Source: RBC038 sp041390625 (GTDB lineage Bacteria; Chloroflexota; Dehalococcoidia; UBA2979). Taken from it: 64,000 nucleotides of DNA. Below the pieces are notes generated by a model. The model had not been told where the DNA came from. It worked only from the letters and a program-made list of their open reading frames with translations, and made no database searches. The position numbers and the translations under genes were made by a program. The stretch is taken from contig JAWKPM010000009.1 in assembly GCA_041390625.1 (NCBI GenBank), positions 1 through 64,000 of the forward strand, in the 5' to 3' direction. Positions 1 to 8,014 of this stretch are shown piece after piece; position 1 is the stretch's first letter, and each line of letters begins with the position of its first letter.

Positions 1-1068
1 GACGGCCTGCGCGTGGCCGCCTCGCTCGCCTGGCGGGTGCTGGTGGTCGCCGCGGCAATCGTCGCGCTCGCCCTCGCGCTGGCGTCGCTCCGGCTCGTCC
101 TCCTCCCGACCGTCATCGCGCTGCTGATCGCGACGGTCCTCGACGGGCCGGCCGGCCGTCTGCGGGCGCACGGGGTGCCCTCGGGACTCTCGGCGTTGAT
201 CGTGCTGCTCGCGGGCGCCGCGACGCTCGTGGCCTTAGTCGCGCTGGCGGCGGCGTTCGTCGTCGTCGATGTCGGTCAGTTCGGCGACCTCCGGCAGAGC
301 GTCAATCAGGGCGTCGACCGCATCGCGACGACGGCAGCCGACAGCCCCCTCGGTGTGTCGGAGTCCGAGGTCCAGAGCCTCGTCGATCGCGGCCGCCAGG
401 AGCTGCAGGACCGCGCGACTCACCTCGCCGGCGGCGCGCTGACCGGCGCGCTTGTCCTCGTCGAGGTGGCGACCGGCTTCGCTCTCACGATCGTGCTGCT
501 CTTCTTCTTCCTGAGCGACGGCCGAGGGATGTGGGAGTGGGTGGTCCGCCTCTTCCCGGATGAGCACCAGTCGCGGGTGCGCGCGGTCGGGATCCGATCG
601 TGGGGCGTGTTGAGCGGCTACGTGCGGGGCACTGCTGCCGTGGCCCTCGCGGACGCGATCCTGATCGGGGCGGCGCTGTTGGTCCTTGGCATCCCGCTGG
701 CACTTCCGCTCTCGGTGTTCATCTTCGTGGGAGCGTTCGTCCCGATCGTCGGTGCCTTCGTCACAGGCTTCGCCGCGGTGATGGTGGCCCTGGCCTCGGA
801 CGGGGTGCTGTCGGCCGGGGCCGTGCTCCTCGCCATCGTGATCGTCCAGCAACTCGAAGGGCACGTGCTGCAGCCACTCCTCGTCGGACGCTCGGTCAGT
901 CTGCATCCGGCCGCGGTGATCCTCGCGGTCACCGCTGGCGGCACGATCTGGGGCATCGCGGGCGCCTTCGTGGCCGTGCCACTCGCGGCGGTCGTCGCGA
1001 CCGGCGTGTCGGCGTTCGGCCATCCCGAGGACGTCGATGGCTCGGAGCGCTCGGTAGCCGCCGACTAG
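1..1068 (+). CDS. AI-2E family transporter (5' end cut by window)
   Basis: Polytopic membrane protein of the AI-2E/YdiK permease family; substrates are uncertain and AI-2 itself need not be one. The frame is open to base 1, so the true start may lie outside; the first in-window start is GTG at 13, giving 351 residues, close to the usual 340-370. Hydrophobic segments fill residues 5-45, 55-80, 145-165 and 200-330. The C-terminal segment has the Q-x-hydrophobic-E pattern (IVQQLEGHVLQPLLVG) that is typical of the family. It ends 140 bases before the cupin gene with no clear operon link. Confidence 0.85.
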   Translation, partial: DGLRVAASLAWRVLVVAAAIVALALALASLRLVLLPTVIALLIATVLDGPAGRLRAHGVPSGLSALIVLLAGAATLVALVALAAAFVVVDVGQFGDLRQSVNQGVDRIATTAADSPLGVSESEVQSLVDRGRQELQDRATHLAGGALTGALVLVEVATGFALTIVLLFFFLSDGRGMWEWVVRLFPDEHQSRVRAVGIRSWGVLSGYVRGTAAVALADAILIGAALLVLGIPLALPLSVFIFVGAFVPIVGAFVTGFAAVMVALASDGVLSAGAVLLAIVIVQQLEGHVLQPLLVGRSVSLHPAAVILAVTAGGTIWGIAGAFVAVPLAAVVATGVSAFGHPEDVDGSERSVAAD

Positions 1069-1208
1069 GGCTCACCGAAGTAGGGCCGCGTATCGCAAGA
1101 CCCCCGCAAGAGCTCTGCAAGGCACTCGTCGAGGCCTGTTGTCGGATGGATCCCCCTGCGAGCGGACGCTACGAAGGCACCCTCCTGCGAGGTGATTGGA
1201 GGCCTTCG

Positions 1209-1652
1209 ATGAATGAGCACCCGAGGTCCTACCTCGATGGGCACCCGGTTCGAGGTCGAGAGCTGACCGTCGATCTTCCGACGGTCCTCGGCGAACTGGC
1301 GCTGGATTCGTCCGACCGCGACCGTCGAGGCGCGGCGCTACTCAAGCAGGCCGGTCTGAACATGGTGCTGACCAATCTGCGCGCCGGCGCCGAGCTCTCC
1401 GAGCACAACCCCCGAGGCATCGTGGTCATCCATGTCCTCAGTGGGAACGTTCGCCTGCACCTCGAGCGCGGCGACGAGGACCTGCATCAGGGGCAGCTGG
1501 CCATCATCGATGTGCCGGAAACGCACAGCCTGACGGCCCTCACCGACGCCGTGCTGCTCATCACCGTCTCGATGTTCGAGGAGGTCGGCGCCGACGTTCG
1601 AGGTCGGTCCGAGCCCGCCTCGAGGTCGTCGCCAGCGACGTCGCACAACTGA
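1209..1652 (+). CDS. Cupin-domain protein
   Basis: 147-residue single cupin. The start was chosen at ATG 1209 because GGAGG lies six bases upstream (1198-1202); a longer in-frame reading begins inside the previous gene and is not credible. The N-terminal half carries ALLKQAGLNMVLTNLRAG followed by E-x-NP-x-G, and the C-terminal half has the second cupin strand set (HQGQLAIIDVPETHSL). The H/E metal ligands are only partly kept. Small cupins of this kind are sensors or detoxifying enzymes; no substrate can be assigned. The C-terminal tail from about residue 125 is low-complexity and Ser/Arg-rich. Confidence 0.75.
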   Translation: MNEHPRSYLDGHPVRGRELTVDLPTVLGELALDSSDRDRRGAALLKQAGLNMVLTNLRAGAELSEHNPRGIVVIHVLSGNVRLHLERGDEDLHQGQLAIIDVPETHSLTALTDAVLLITVSMFEEVGADVRGRSEPASRSSPATSHN

Positions 1653-1690
1653 CCGGCGGCCGATTCCCGTCCCACGCTGAAAGGACCTCC

Positions 1691-3325
1691 ATGCGAAGAA
1701 GACTCATCGCGGCGCTCCGCGCGTCCATCGCGCCGGGCGCCGTGCTCGCGGTTTCCCTCACCATGCTGCTGGCACCGGCTCGCGCGAGCGCCGACTTGCC
1801 GGCGGCCATCGACGCCGTCGTCGCCGACGCCGCCACGAGGCTGAGTACGACCGAGGCGGGCGTCCAGGTCATTCGATCCGAAGCCGTCACGTGGTCCGAC
1901 GCCTGTCTCGGCGCTGCCGCGGACGGCGAGGTGTGTGCCCAGGTGCTCACACCGGGCTACGTCATCTGGGTGGGCTCCACGGGCGACGCGCTGCGCTACC
2001 ACACCGATGAGTCGGGCAGCAGCGTGCGCCTGGCGGCGACCGGCATCACCCCGTCCTCGATCCCGAGCGATTCGCTGCCCGAGGGCGCAACAGCACGTGA
2101 CGACTCGGCGGGTGAGCCCTTCGCGGGGCAGGACGTGCCGTCGAACGACATCGCGCTCCTCACGAGCCCGGTGGACACGACCTCGCGTAGCCAGCTCGTG
2201 AGCGACCTCGCGAACGCCGGCTGCAACGTGGTCACCATCGCCATCGTCGAGTCGGGCACGTGGATGATCTTCATCCCGGGGGCGCCGCCCGCGGTCAATG
2301 CCGCATCGATGTTCCCGGAGTCGGTCGCTCCGACCACGCCGTTCTTCGTGCGTTGCGACGAGACGGCCACCGGCGGTGGAGGCAATGGCGGCTCCGGGCA
2401 GTCCCCGTTCTCGACGCAGAACGTCGATGAGACCGGGCGGTCCGGCAACGGCCTGATCGTCGCGGTCGACGCGGCCGTCCATGACGGCTACGACCGCGTC
2501 GTCCTCGAGTTCGCGGACACGCTTCCGGGCGAGCTCGATGCGGCCTCGGGCGTCCCGCCCTACCGCGTGGGCTACCTCTCCGGCACGCCGACTGAGTGCG
2601 GCTCCGGCATGCCGGCCACCATCGAGGGCGATGCGTACCTCGAGGTGCGTCTGCCCGGGTCGTTCATCATGAACCCGGAGACCGGGCAGCAGAGCGTGTC
2701 GCCGCTCGAGATCACGGCCGACCTCCAGGCGATCGTCGAGATCGAGGAAACCTGTGGCTTCGAGGGGAACTCCACCTGGATCCTCGGCGTCACCGGCGAG
2801 CAGCCCTTCCGCCTCTTCGAGCTGAGCGACCCCACGCGCCTCGTGATCGACGTGCAGACATCGGACAGCGGCTCGGCCGCGCTCTCGGAGTCGTGCACGA
2901 ACGGGACCGACGGCTACGCGATCGACTATCCGGCAGGCTGGGTGACGAACAGCGGTGAGACGCTCCCGTCCTGCAGCATGGTGAACCCCACCGCCTTCTC
3001 GGTCCCCAACGCGACCGAATTTCTGGGCGCCGCGATCGCGATGGGTGTCGAGCCGGTCGAGTTCGCGATCGCCAGCAACCCTCAGCCGACGGACGAGACC
3101 GTCAGCCGGACGACGCTGGCCCTCGGCAGTCGTGATGCCGTCCGCATGGAGGTGCGATCTGCTGGGAGCGGCGCCCTGCCGGCGGGCACCCTGACGTACG
3201 CGTACATCGTCGATCTCGGCGGTGACTCGGTGTTCCTCGCCACCACGCGAGACATCGAGGGGCAGAGCTACGCGGAGAACAAGGACGTGCTCGATCGCAT
3301 GATCGAGACCATCGAGTTCCTCTAG
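1691..3325 (+). CDS. Secreted protein with AMIN-like and PsbP-like domains
   Basis: 544-residue exported protein. Residues 1-34 form a signal peptide (RRR, hydrophobic core, ARASA-D cleavage). Residues 40-105 match a short extracellular domain common in Chloroflexota, with the V-T-W-S-D-x-C-L-G motif. Residues 245-385 resemble an AMIN-like domain (HDGYDRVVLEF, then VSPLEI and PTRLVIDV), a fold linked to envelope binding in related AMIN domains. Residues 395-544 begin C-x-N-x-x-DGYAIDYPAGW, the opening of PsbP/DUF1795-like domains. An AAAGG-type ribosome site precedes ATG 1691. Function is unknown; a cell-surface role is inferred. Confidence 0.65.
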   Translation: MRRRLIAALRASIAPGAVLAVSLTMLLAPARASADLPAAIDAVVADAATRLSTTEAGVQVIRSEAVTWSDACLGAAADGEVCAQVLTPGYVIWVGSTGDALRYHTDESGSSVRLAATGITPSSIPSDSLPEGATARDDSAGEPFAGQDVPSNDIALLTSPVDTTSRSQLVSDLANAGCNVVTIAIVESGTWMIFIPGAPPAVNAASMFPESVAPTTPFFVRCDETATGGGGNGGSGQSPFSTQNVDETGRSGNGLIVAVDAAVHDGYDRVVLEFADTLPGELDAASGVPPYRVGYLSGTPTECGSGMPATIEGDAYLEVRLPGSFIMNPETGQQSVSPLEITADLQAIVEIEETCGFEGNSTWILGVTGEQPFRLFELSDPTRLVIDVQTSDSGSAALSESCTNGTDGYAIDYPAGWVTNSGETLPSCSMVNPTAFSVPNATEFLGAAIAMGVEPVEFAIASNPQPTDETVSRTTLALGSRDAVRMEVRSAGSGALPAGTLTYAYIVDLGGDSVFLATTRDIEGQSYAENKDVLDRMIETIEFL

Positions 3326-3437
3326 CCGCGGCGCTCGGGGCGCCACACGCCCCCTCGATGTCCGCGACGTACGCGGCATCGAGGGGCGTCTGCCCTCGGC
3401 CGCCGGGCCCCAACCACCACCTCGGAAGGAGCTCTTC

Positions 3438-3836
3438 ATGACCGACACGCCATTCATCGGCTACCCCGAGGGCTGGCTCCTCGCCATCGTCGACGACCGC
3501 ACCGTCGCCGAGGCGGCGGCGACCGACATCGAGGCGCTGGGCGTTGCCCGCGATGACATGCGAGTACTGAGCGGCGAGCGTGCCGCCGAGGCCGTCGACG
3601 CTACCGGTTCCGAGCACGGTGTCTTCTCGACGATCTTGCGTGGCATCGAGCGCTCGCTCTCGGACGTCGATCACCTCACGAGGTACGAGCAGGCGCTGCA
3701 TGACGGCGCGGCCGTGCTGGCCATCTACGCCGAAAGCGACGAGTTGCGCGGACGTGCGGTCGAGCTGCTGACCGGCCGTGAGGCGCGGTACGCCAACTAC
3801 TTCGGTACGTTCACCGTGGAGACGCTCGTTCGATAG
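3438..3836 (+). CDS. Conserved hypothetical protein, general-stress-like
   Basis: 132-residue soluble protein preceded by a strong GGAAGGAG site. It has an N-terminal alpha/beta half (VDDRTVAEAAATDIEALGV) with the feel of the general stress protein 17M/ferredoxin-like fold found in dehydration-induced proteins, then a helical region (ILRGIERSLSDVDHLTRYEQAL) and a strand-rich end (YFGTFTVETL). I cannot name a family with certainty. It is a single gene closed by the hairpin at 3891. Confidence 0.6.
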   Translation: MTDTPFIGYPEGWLLAIVDDRTVAEAAATDIEALGVARDDMRVLSGERAAEAVDATGSEHGVFSTILRGIERSLSDVDHLTRYEQALHDGAAVLAIYAESDELRGRAVELLTGREARYANYFGTFTVETLVR

Positions 3837-3890
3837 TGCTTCGAGGCTTGCGAGGTCGCGCGAGGCGCGTAGCTGCCATGCAGGGCAAAC

Positions 3891-3918
3891 AACGGGACCG
3901 GCTGATGCCGGTCCCGTT
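3891..3918. terminator. Bidirectional hairpin between convergent genes
   Basis: Perfect 12-bp stem (AACGGGACCGGC and its complement) with a TGAT loop, lying between the 3' ends of the convergent genes at 3836 and 3953. There is no T-run on either side, so termination may be Rho-assisted or of the stem-only kind. Confidence 0.8.
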
Positions 3919-3952
3919 GCTTGAGCGCGAGCTCGAGAGGCCGCGGCGATGG

Positions 3953-5176
3953 CTACAGGTCGACGACGCTCCGCCGCCCGTCGTGCGCCACAGCCGCGCC
4001 GGCGCCGATGTACTCGTCGTCGTCGACGACGGCGCGGCGTCCCACGATCGAGGGACGGGTGCGCTCACCGTCCGTCGCTGCCAGTCCGACGTGCGCACGG
4101 CGCCCGATCACCGAGTCCTCGTCGACGATCGCCCCGCGCACCTCGGCGCCGCGCTTGATCCGTGCGCCGGCGAGGACGACCGAGTCGTGCACGATGGCGC
4201 CACGCTCGATGGTAGCGCCGGGCGCGATCACCGAGCGGACCACCTCCCGACCGGGGTACGGGTCGGCGTCGGATGCCAGGCGCTCGATCGAGGAGCTCCA
4301 GTAGCTCTCGGCCGACCCGACGTCGCGCCAGTAGTCCTCGAAGACGTAGCCTGCGACGCCGCTGCCCTGGGCGAGCGCGGCCGGCAGCACATCGTGCCCG
4401 AAGTCATCGTGCGGGGCGCCCTCGGGACTCGCATCGAGCAGGTTCCGCAGGACGCTCACGTCGAAGACGTAGATCCCCATGGACGCGAACGCTGCTGAAG
4501 ACTGCTCGGGCTTCTCCTCGAACTCCGTCACGAAGTCGTCGGAGCCGAGCCGTGCCATCCCGAATCGATGGCTCTCTCCGCCCTCGGCGGGTGCGACCGC
4601 CATCGTGATCTGCGCGCCGGACGCCCGGTGCACCGCGATGAACGGGCGGTAGTCCATGTCGTAGACGTGATCGCCGGCGAGGACCAGCACGTTCTGCACC
4701 TTCGGGCCGACGACGTCGAGATTCTGGCGCACAGCGTCCGCCGTGCCTCGATAGACCGCGCCGCCGGTGCCCTTCGCCGAGGGCGAGACGCGCAACGTGA
4801 GGCGCGTCGTACCCTGGCTCGTCGTTCGGCTCGCGCGCAGCGCACGCTGGACGGTGCGCCACCGGTATTGTCCGAGGACGAACGCTGAAGACAGGCCGGT
4901 CCGCTCGCAGTTCTGGAGGGTGAAGTCGATCAGCGAGCCGGCGCCACCGAACGGCAGCGCCGGCTTCGCGCGGGGGCGAGACAGCACCCCGAGGCGCGTT
5001 CCGCGTCCACCGGCGAGCACGAAGGTCGCCACCGAGGAGAGCCGCTCGCGGCGGAACCCGCACGCGATGCAGAGATCTTCGTCTCCGTCCCGCAGCAGCA
5101 TGCGCTCACATCGAGGGCAGAGGGCGGCGGTGCTACCTCGGGCCTTCCGGTTGGTCGCCTGAGTCGTGGTCGCCAT
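3953..5176 (-). CDS. glgC: GlgC-type nucleotidyltransferase with N-terminal zinc ribbon
   Basis: About 407 residues. Residues 15-45 hold a CPRC...CIACG zinc ribbon not usual in the family. From residue 50 the glucose-1-phosphate adenylyltransferase core follows: FVLAGGRGTRLGVLSRPRAKP (nucleotide and substrate loop), DHVYDMDY (metal-binding Asp), FEEKP, and DYWRDVG. The last 100 residues are a left-handed hexapeptide helix (APGATIERGAIV). The expected reaction is ATP + glucose-1-P to ADP-glucose for glycogen; a related sugar cannot be excluded. The start at 5176 is preferred over 5248 because GGGGAAGAG precedes it and the longer N-terminus shows no homology. Confidence 0.8.
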   Translation of the reverse strand: MATTTQATNRKARGSTAALCPRCERMLLRDGDEDLCIACGFRRERLSSVATFVLAGGRGTRLGVLSRPRAKPALPFGGAGSLIDFTLQNCERTGLSSAFVLGQYRWRTVQRALRASRTTSQGTTRLTLRVSPSAKGTGGAVYRGTADAVRQNLDVVGPKVQNVLVLAGDHVYDMDYRPFIAVHRASGAQITMAVAPAEGGESHRFGMARLGSDDFVTEFEEKPEQSSAAFASMGIYVFDVSVLRNLLDASPEGAPHDDFGHDVLPAALAQGSGVAGYVFEDYWRDVGSAESYWSSSIERLASDADPYPGREVVRSVIAPGATIERGAIVHDSVVLAGARIKRGAEVRGAIVDEDSVIGRRAHVGLAATDGERTRPSIVGRRAVVDDDEYIGAGAAVAHDGRRSVVDL

Positions 5177-5249
5177 CGGCTGTCTCTTCCCCGCGTGTGG
5201 AACATCGAGCGACGCTCTACATGCGTGTGAGGTAGTCAGGCAGACCATC

Positions 5250-5273
5250 GCGACACCTCAGCGGAGGTGTCGC
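5250..5273. terminator. Hairpin between Rieske reductase and glgC
   Basis: 10-bp perfect stem (GCGACACCTC paired to GAGGTGTCGC) with a four-base loop. It sits 63 bases beyond the stop of the minus-strand gene ending at 5336 and 74 bases before the glgC start, so it probably ends the former and sits in the leader or upstream region of the latter. No T-run. Confidence 0.65.
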
Positions 5274-5335
5274 CCGTATCGCAGGGGCATTACACAACGA
5301 TCTCGAGGAGCGCAGACGGTGCGCCGCACCGAGAG

Positions 5336-6898
5336 TCAGCTCTGGCGCTCCAGCCACTCGGCGACTTCCCGCTGGTCGCGGTGCTCGAGGGCGACCTCGG
5401 CCTCGAGGCTGGCGCGGTCGCGGAAGACCGAGGCCACGGCCATCGTGCCGCGTGCCTCGGAGAACGCGACCATCCCGTCGTGGGCGGCGATGTCGCCCAT
5501 GACGTGTGCTTCGTTCCAGTCCGTGGCGTGGCCGACGTAGTTGATGGTGATGTCGTACTGCTGCGTCCAGAAGAAGGGAACGAGGTCGAACGCCTCGTCA
5601 TGACCCAGCATGTTGCGTGCCGCCGTGGCGCCCTGGCGCTGCGCCACAACCCAGTGCTCGACGCGGATGCGCCGCCCGGTCAGCGGGTCGGGCCAGCTCG
5701 CAACGTCGCCGGCCGCCCAGATGTCCTCGGCGCTCGCCCGGAGCCGCTCGTCGACGAGCACTCCGTCGTCGACCTCCAGACCCGCATCGCGCGCGAGATC
5801 GAGGCGCGGGCGCACGCCGACGCCGGCGAGCACCAGGTCGGCCTCGATGCGTGTGCCGTCTTCGAGGACGACCGTGTCGCCGTCGAGGCGCTCAACGGTC
5901 GTGCCGAGGTGGAACGTGACGCCGTGCTTCTCGTGGAGGGCGCGCACCATCGCGCCGAACTCGGGACCGAGGACGTTCGTGAGCGGAAGTGCCTCGGGCG
6001 CGACGACGTGCACCTCGAGACCGCGCTGCGCAAGCGACGCTGCCGCCTCGGTACCGATGAAGCTGGCACCGATGACGACCGCTCTTGACGCGTTCTCGGC
6101 CGCGCTCGCGAGCCCGCGGCTGTCTGCCCAGGAACGGAGGGTGCGAAGCCTCGAAGCATCGTCGCCGGGCAGGTCTAGCACGATGGGCTCTGATCCGGGC
6201 GCAAGCAGGAGGCGGCCATACTCGATGCTCTCGCCGTCCGCGAGTTCGACGCGGCGGGCGCTGGCATCGATGTGCGTCACCTCCGTCTCGAGACGCAGCT
6301 CTATGTGGTGCTCGCGGTACCACTCGGGGTCGCGGAGTGGTAGCCAGTCTGGTTCGGCGGCGCCCGCGAGGAAGTCCTTCGACAGGTTCGGGCGGTCGAC
6401 CGGCGGATCAGAGTCGGCCGAAAGTATGACGATGGGTCCCTCGTAGCCTTCATCACGCAGCGTCTCCGCACACGCCTCGCCGGCAGCGCCGCCGCCGACG
6501 ATGACAACCGACGAGGGCGCATGTTCGGGCGGCGTCGGGACGAAGCGATGGTCGGCCTCGTGCGTCACGAAGAGGCGGCCGTCGCGACTCTCGACGTCAT
6601 ACGTCGCGATGGCATCACGCGCCGGGGCGCGTACGGCGCGGCCGGTCGCGGCGTCGAAGCAGGCGTGGTGCCACGGGCAGCGCACACTCGAGCCGTCGAA
6701 CAGGCCGTCCGCGAGCGGGCCGCCGTAGTGCGAGCACGTCGCGCCGATCGCATAGACCGTGTCCTCGGTGCGTACGAGGAGGACGCCCTCGTCACCGACG
6801 TTACCGAGGAGCATGTCGCCGACTGCGAGGTCGGACTCGACGATGCCTTCGTTCTGGAGGTCGGGGCCGTCCGGTGCGGAGCCGTTCTGGTCTGCCAT
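5336..6898 (-). CDS. Rieske-fused FAD/NAD(P)-dependent reductase (AIF/rubredoxin reductase type)
   Basis: 520 residues. An N-terminal Rieske ferredoxin domain (residues 15-115) has both [2Fe-2S] ligand boxes, CSHYGGPL and CPWHHACF. The rest is a pyridine-nucleotide-disulfide oxidoreductase: FAD GxGxxG at VVIVGGGAAGEACAE, NAD Rossmann at VVIGASFIGTEAAASL, and the second FAD box at EDIWAAGDVASW. The family moves electrons from NAD(P)H to ferredoxins or oxygenases, or works as an AIF-like oxidoreductase. There is no oxygenase alongside; the neighbours are a stress protein and glgC, so the partner is unknown. Confidence 0.88.
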   Translation of the reverse strand: MADQNGSAPDGPDLQNEGIVESDLAVGDMLLGNVGDEGVLLVRTEDTVYAIGATCSHYGGPLADGLFDGSSVRCPWHHACFDAATGRAVRAPARDAIATYDVESRDGRLFVTHEADHRFVPTPPEHAPSSVVIVGGGAAGEACAETLRDEGYEGPIVILSADSDPPVDRPNLSKDFLAGAAEPDWLPLRDPEWYREHHIELRLETEVTHIDASARRVELADGESIEYGRLLLAPGSEPIVLDLPGDDASRLRTLRSWADSRGLASAAENASRAVVIGASFIGTEAAASLAQRGLEVHVVAPEALPLTNVLGPEFGAMVRALHEKHGVTFHLGTTVERLDGDTVVLEDGTRIEADLVLAGVGVRPRLDLARDAGLEVDDGVLVDERLRASAEDIWAAGDVASWPDPLTGRRIRVEHWVVAQRQGATAARNMLGHDEAFDLVPFFWTQQYDITINYVGHATDWNEAHVMGDIAAHDGMVAFSEARGTMAVASVFRDRASLEAEVALEHRDQREVAEWLERQS

Positions 6899-6967
6899 GG
6901 TTCTCCTCGGTCTGGTCCTCGGTTGCCCGGTACAGGTGAGCGCTCGCTGGTTCCAGCGAGATCGGCG

Positions 6968-7393
6968 TTAGTCCGAGGGTTGGAGCACGGTCACTGGCAC
7001 CGGCGCCTGCTCGTGCAACTCCGCCGCGATGCTGGAATCGAAGAAGCCCAGCAGCCCATCGTCGGACCCGTGGGCCATCACGATGCGCTCGACGCCTTCG
7101 TCGCGCGCGACCTCCACGATGCCGCGCACGGGGTCGCCCGCCAGCGAGACGCGCGTCTCCACCGGCACGTCGCGCACTCGATGTGCGAGCTGCTCGAGGC
7201 GCCTCTGGTTCACCTCGATCGCCTCGTCGCGCTGCTCGGAGGTCTCCGGCAGCGGCGCGACCGTCACGAGGATCAGGCTCCCGCCCCCGACACGTGCGGC
7301 GTCCGCGGCGGACGTGATCGCGAGGAACGAGCCGTCGCCTTCGTCGACGGGCACGAGGATCTTCGAGCGGGGGTTCGTCCCCTCGGTGGTCAC
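6968..7393 (-). CDS. Universal stress protein (UspA family)
   Basis: 141 residues from GTG 7393, with GAGGGAG just upstream; the longer open frame to 7732 overlaps the next gene and is not believed. The UspA fold is visible as KILVPVDEGDGS at the start and the C-terminal nucleotide-loop region IVMAHGSDDGLLGFFDSSIA, then VPVTVLQ. The G-x2-G-x9-G(S/T) ATP motif is imperfect (HGSDDGLLGFF), so nucleotide binding is unsure. Confidence 0.75.
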   Translation of the reverse strand: MTTEGTNPRSKILVPVDEGDGSFLAITSAADAARVGGGSLILVTVAPLPETSEQRDEAIEVNQRRLEQLAHRVRDVPVETRVSLAGDPVRGIVEVARDEGVERIVMAHGSDDGLLGFFDSSIAAELHEQAPVPVTVLQPSD

Positions 7394-7446
7394 GGGCTGC
7401 TCCCTCGGGTGGGAATGCGGTCGGAGGGCCACGCCAGCGGGCGTCG

Positions 7447-7743
7447 CTAGCGGCTGTGGATCGCCTCGACGAGCTCGGCCTTGTTCATGCTGCTGCGCCC
7501 GCTGATGTCGAGTTCCTTGGCGCGGTTGTAGAGCTCGTCGCGCGTCCGCTCGTCCAGCGGCAGGTTCGGGTTGCCCGTGCCGGACGTGCGACGGTTCGGC
7601 GTGCGACCTTCCTCGCGGCGCTGCTTGTTGACGGTCCGCGCGGCGATCTCCCTGGCGCGGTCCTTGCTGCGGCCACGGTCGAGTTCGCTCTCGCGCACAT
7701 GCTCGTACTGGCGTTCGTCCTTCTTGGACCACTTCTGAGGCAT
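7447..7743 (-). CDS. Rho-N-domain small protein ('plasmid stabilization' type)
   Basis: 98-residue highly charged protein. The N-terminal part (MPQKWSKKDERQYEHVRES and AREIAARTVNKQRREEG) and the C-terminal Rho_N/SAP-like helix-extended-helix (LYNRAKELDISGRSSMNKAELVEAI) match a widespread family often labelled plasmid stabilization protein. It is probably nucleic-acid binding. Despite the label there is no toxin partner here. Confidence 0.8.
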   Translation of the reverse strand: MPQKWSKKDERQYEHVRESELDRGRSKDRAREIAARTVNKQRREEGRTPNRRTSGTGNPNLPLDERTRDELYNRAKELDISGRSSMNKAELVEAIHSR

Positions 7744-7972
7744 CTCATCCTCCTCGATGCGAGGTGGCTCGAGTCTCGGTCGGTCGGACCGGGTGGGGCC
7801 GATTCCGACCGTCCACCAACCAGCCTCGCACCCGCGCCGTTGCGCACGATCCGCGAGCTTCGCGCGAGGAGTTGCAGTCCCCTTGCGACGTACCAGCGTG
7901 GTCGCTCGAGGGACACGCTGCGAGCTGCATGGCCTCGGGCAGCCGTTGACGGAGGGCGCTCGCAGGCCTATA

Positions 7973-8000
7973 CATGACTAACTTAATCAAGTTAGTCATG
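7973..8000. promoter_or_regulatory. Palindromic operator upstream of sulfur-type operon
   Basis: Perfect 12-bp inverted repeat (CATGACTAACTT and its complement) with a four-base AATC spacer. It ends four bases before the GGAGG ribosome site of the GTG start at 8015. It is AT-rich in GC-rich surroundings. Size and symmetry fit a dimeric MarR, TetR or GntR repressor; no regulator gene lies next to it. Confidence 0.75.
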
Positions 8001-8014
8001 TTACTGGAGGTCAC

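Noticed and set aside
1487..3457. Long minus-strand open frame opposite the AMIN-like gene
   Set aside because: Arg/Asp-rich shadow of a high-GC gene; no ribosome site or domain.
7447..7743. Toxin-antitoxin locus because of the 'plasmid stabilization' family label
   Set aside because: Only a single Rho-N-type protein is present with no toxin partner, and the neighbours are stress and sulfur genes.
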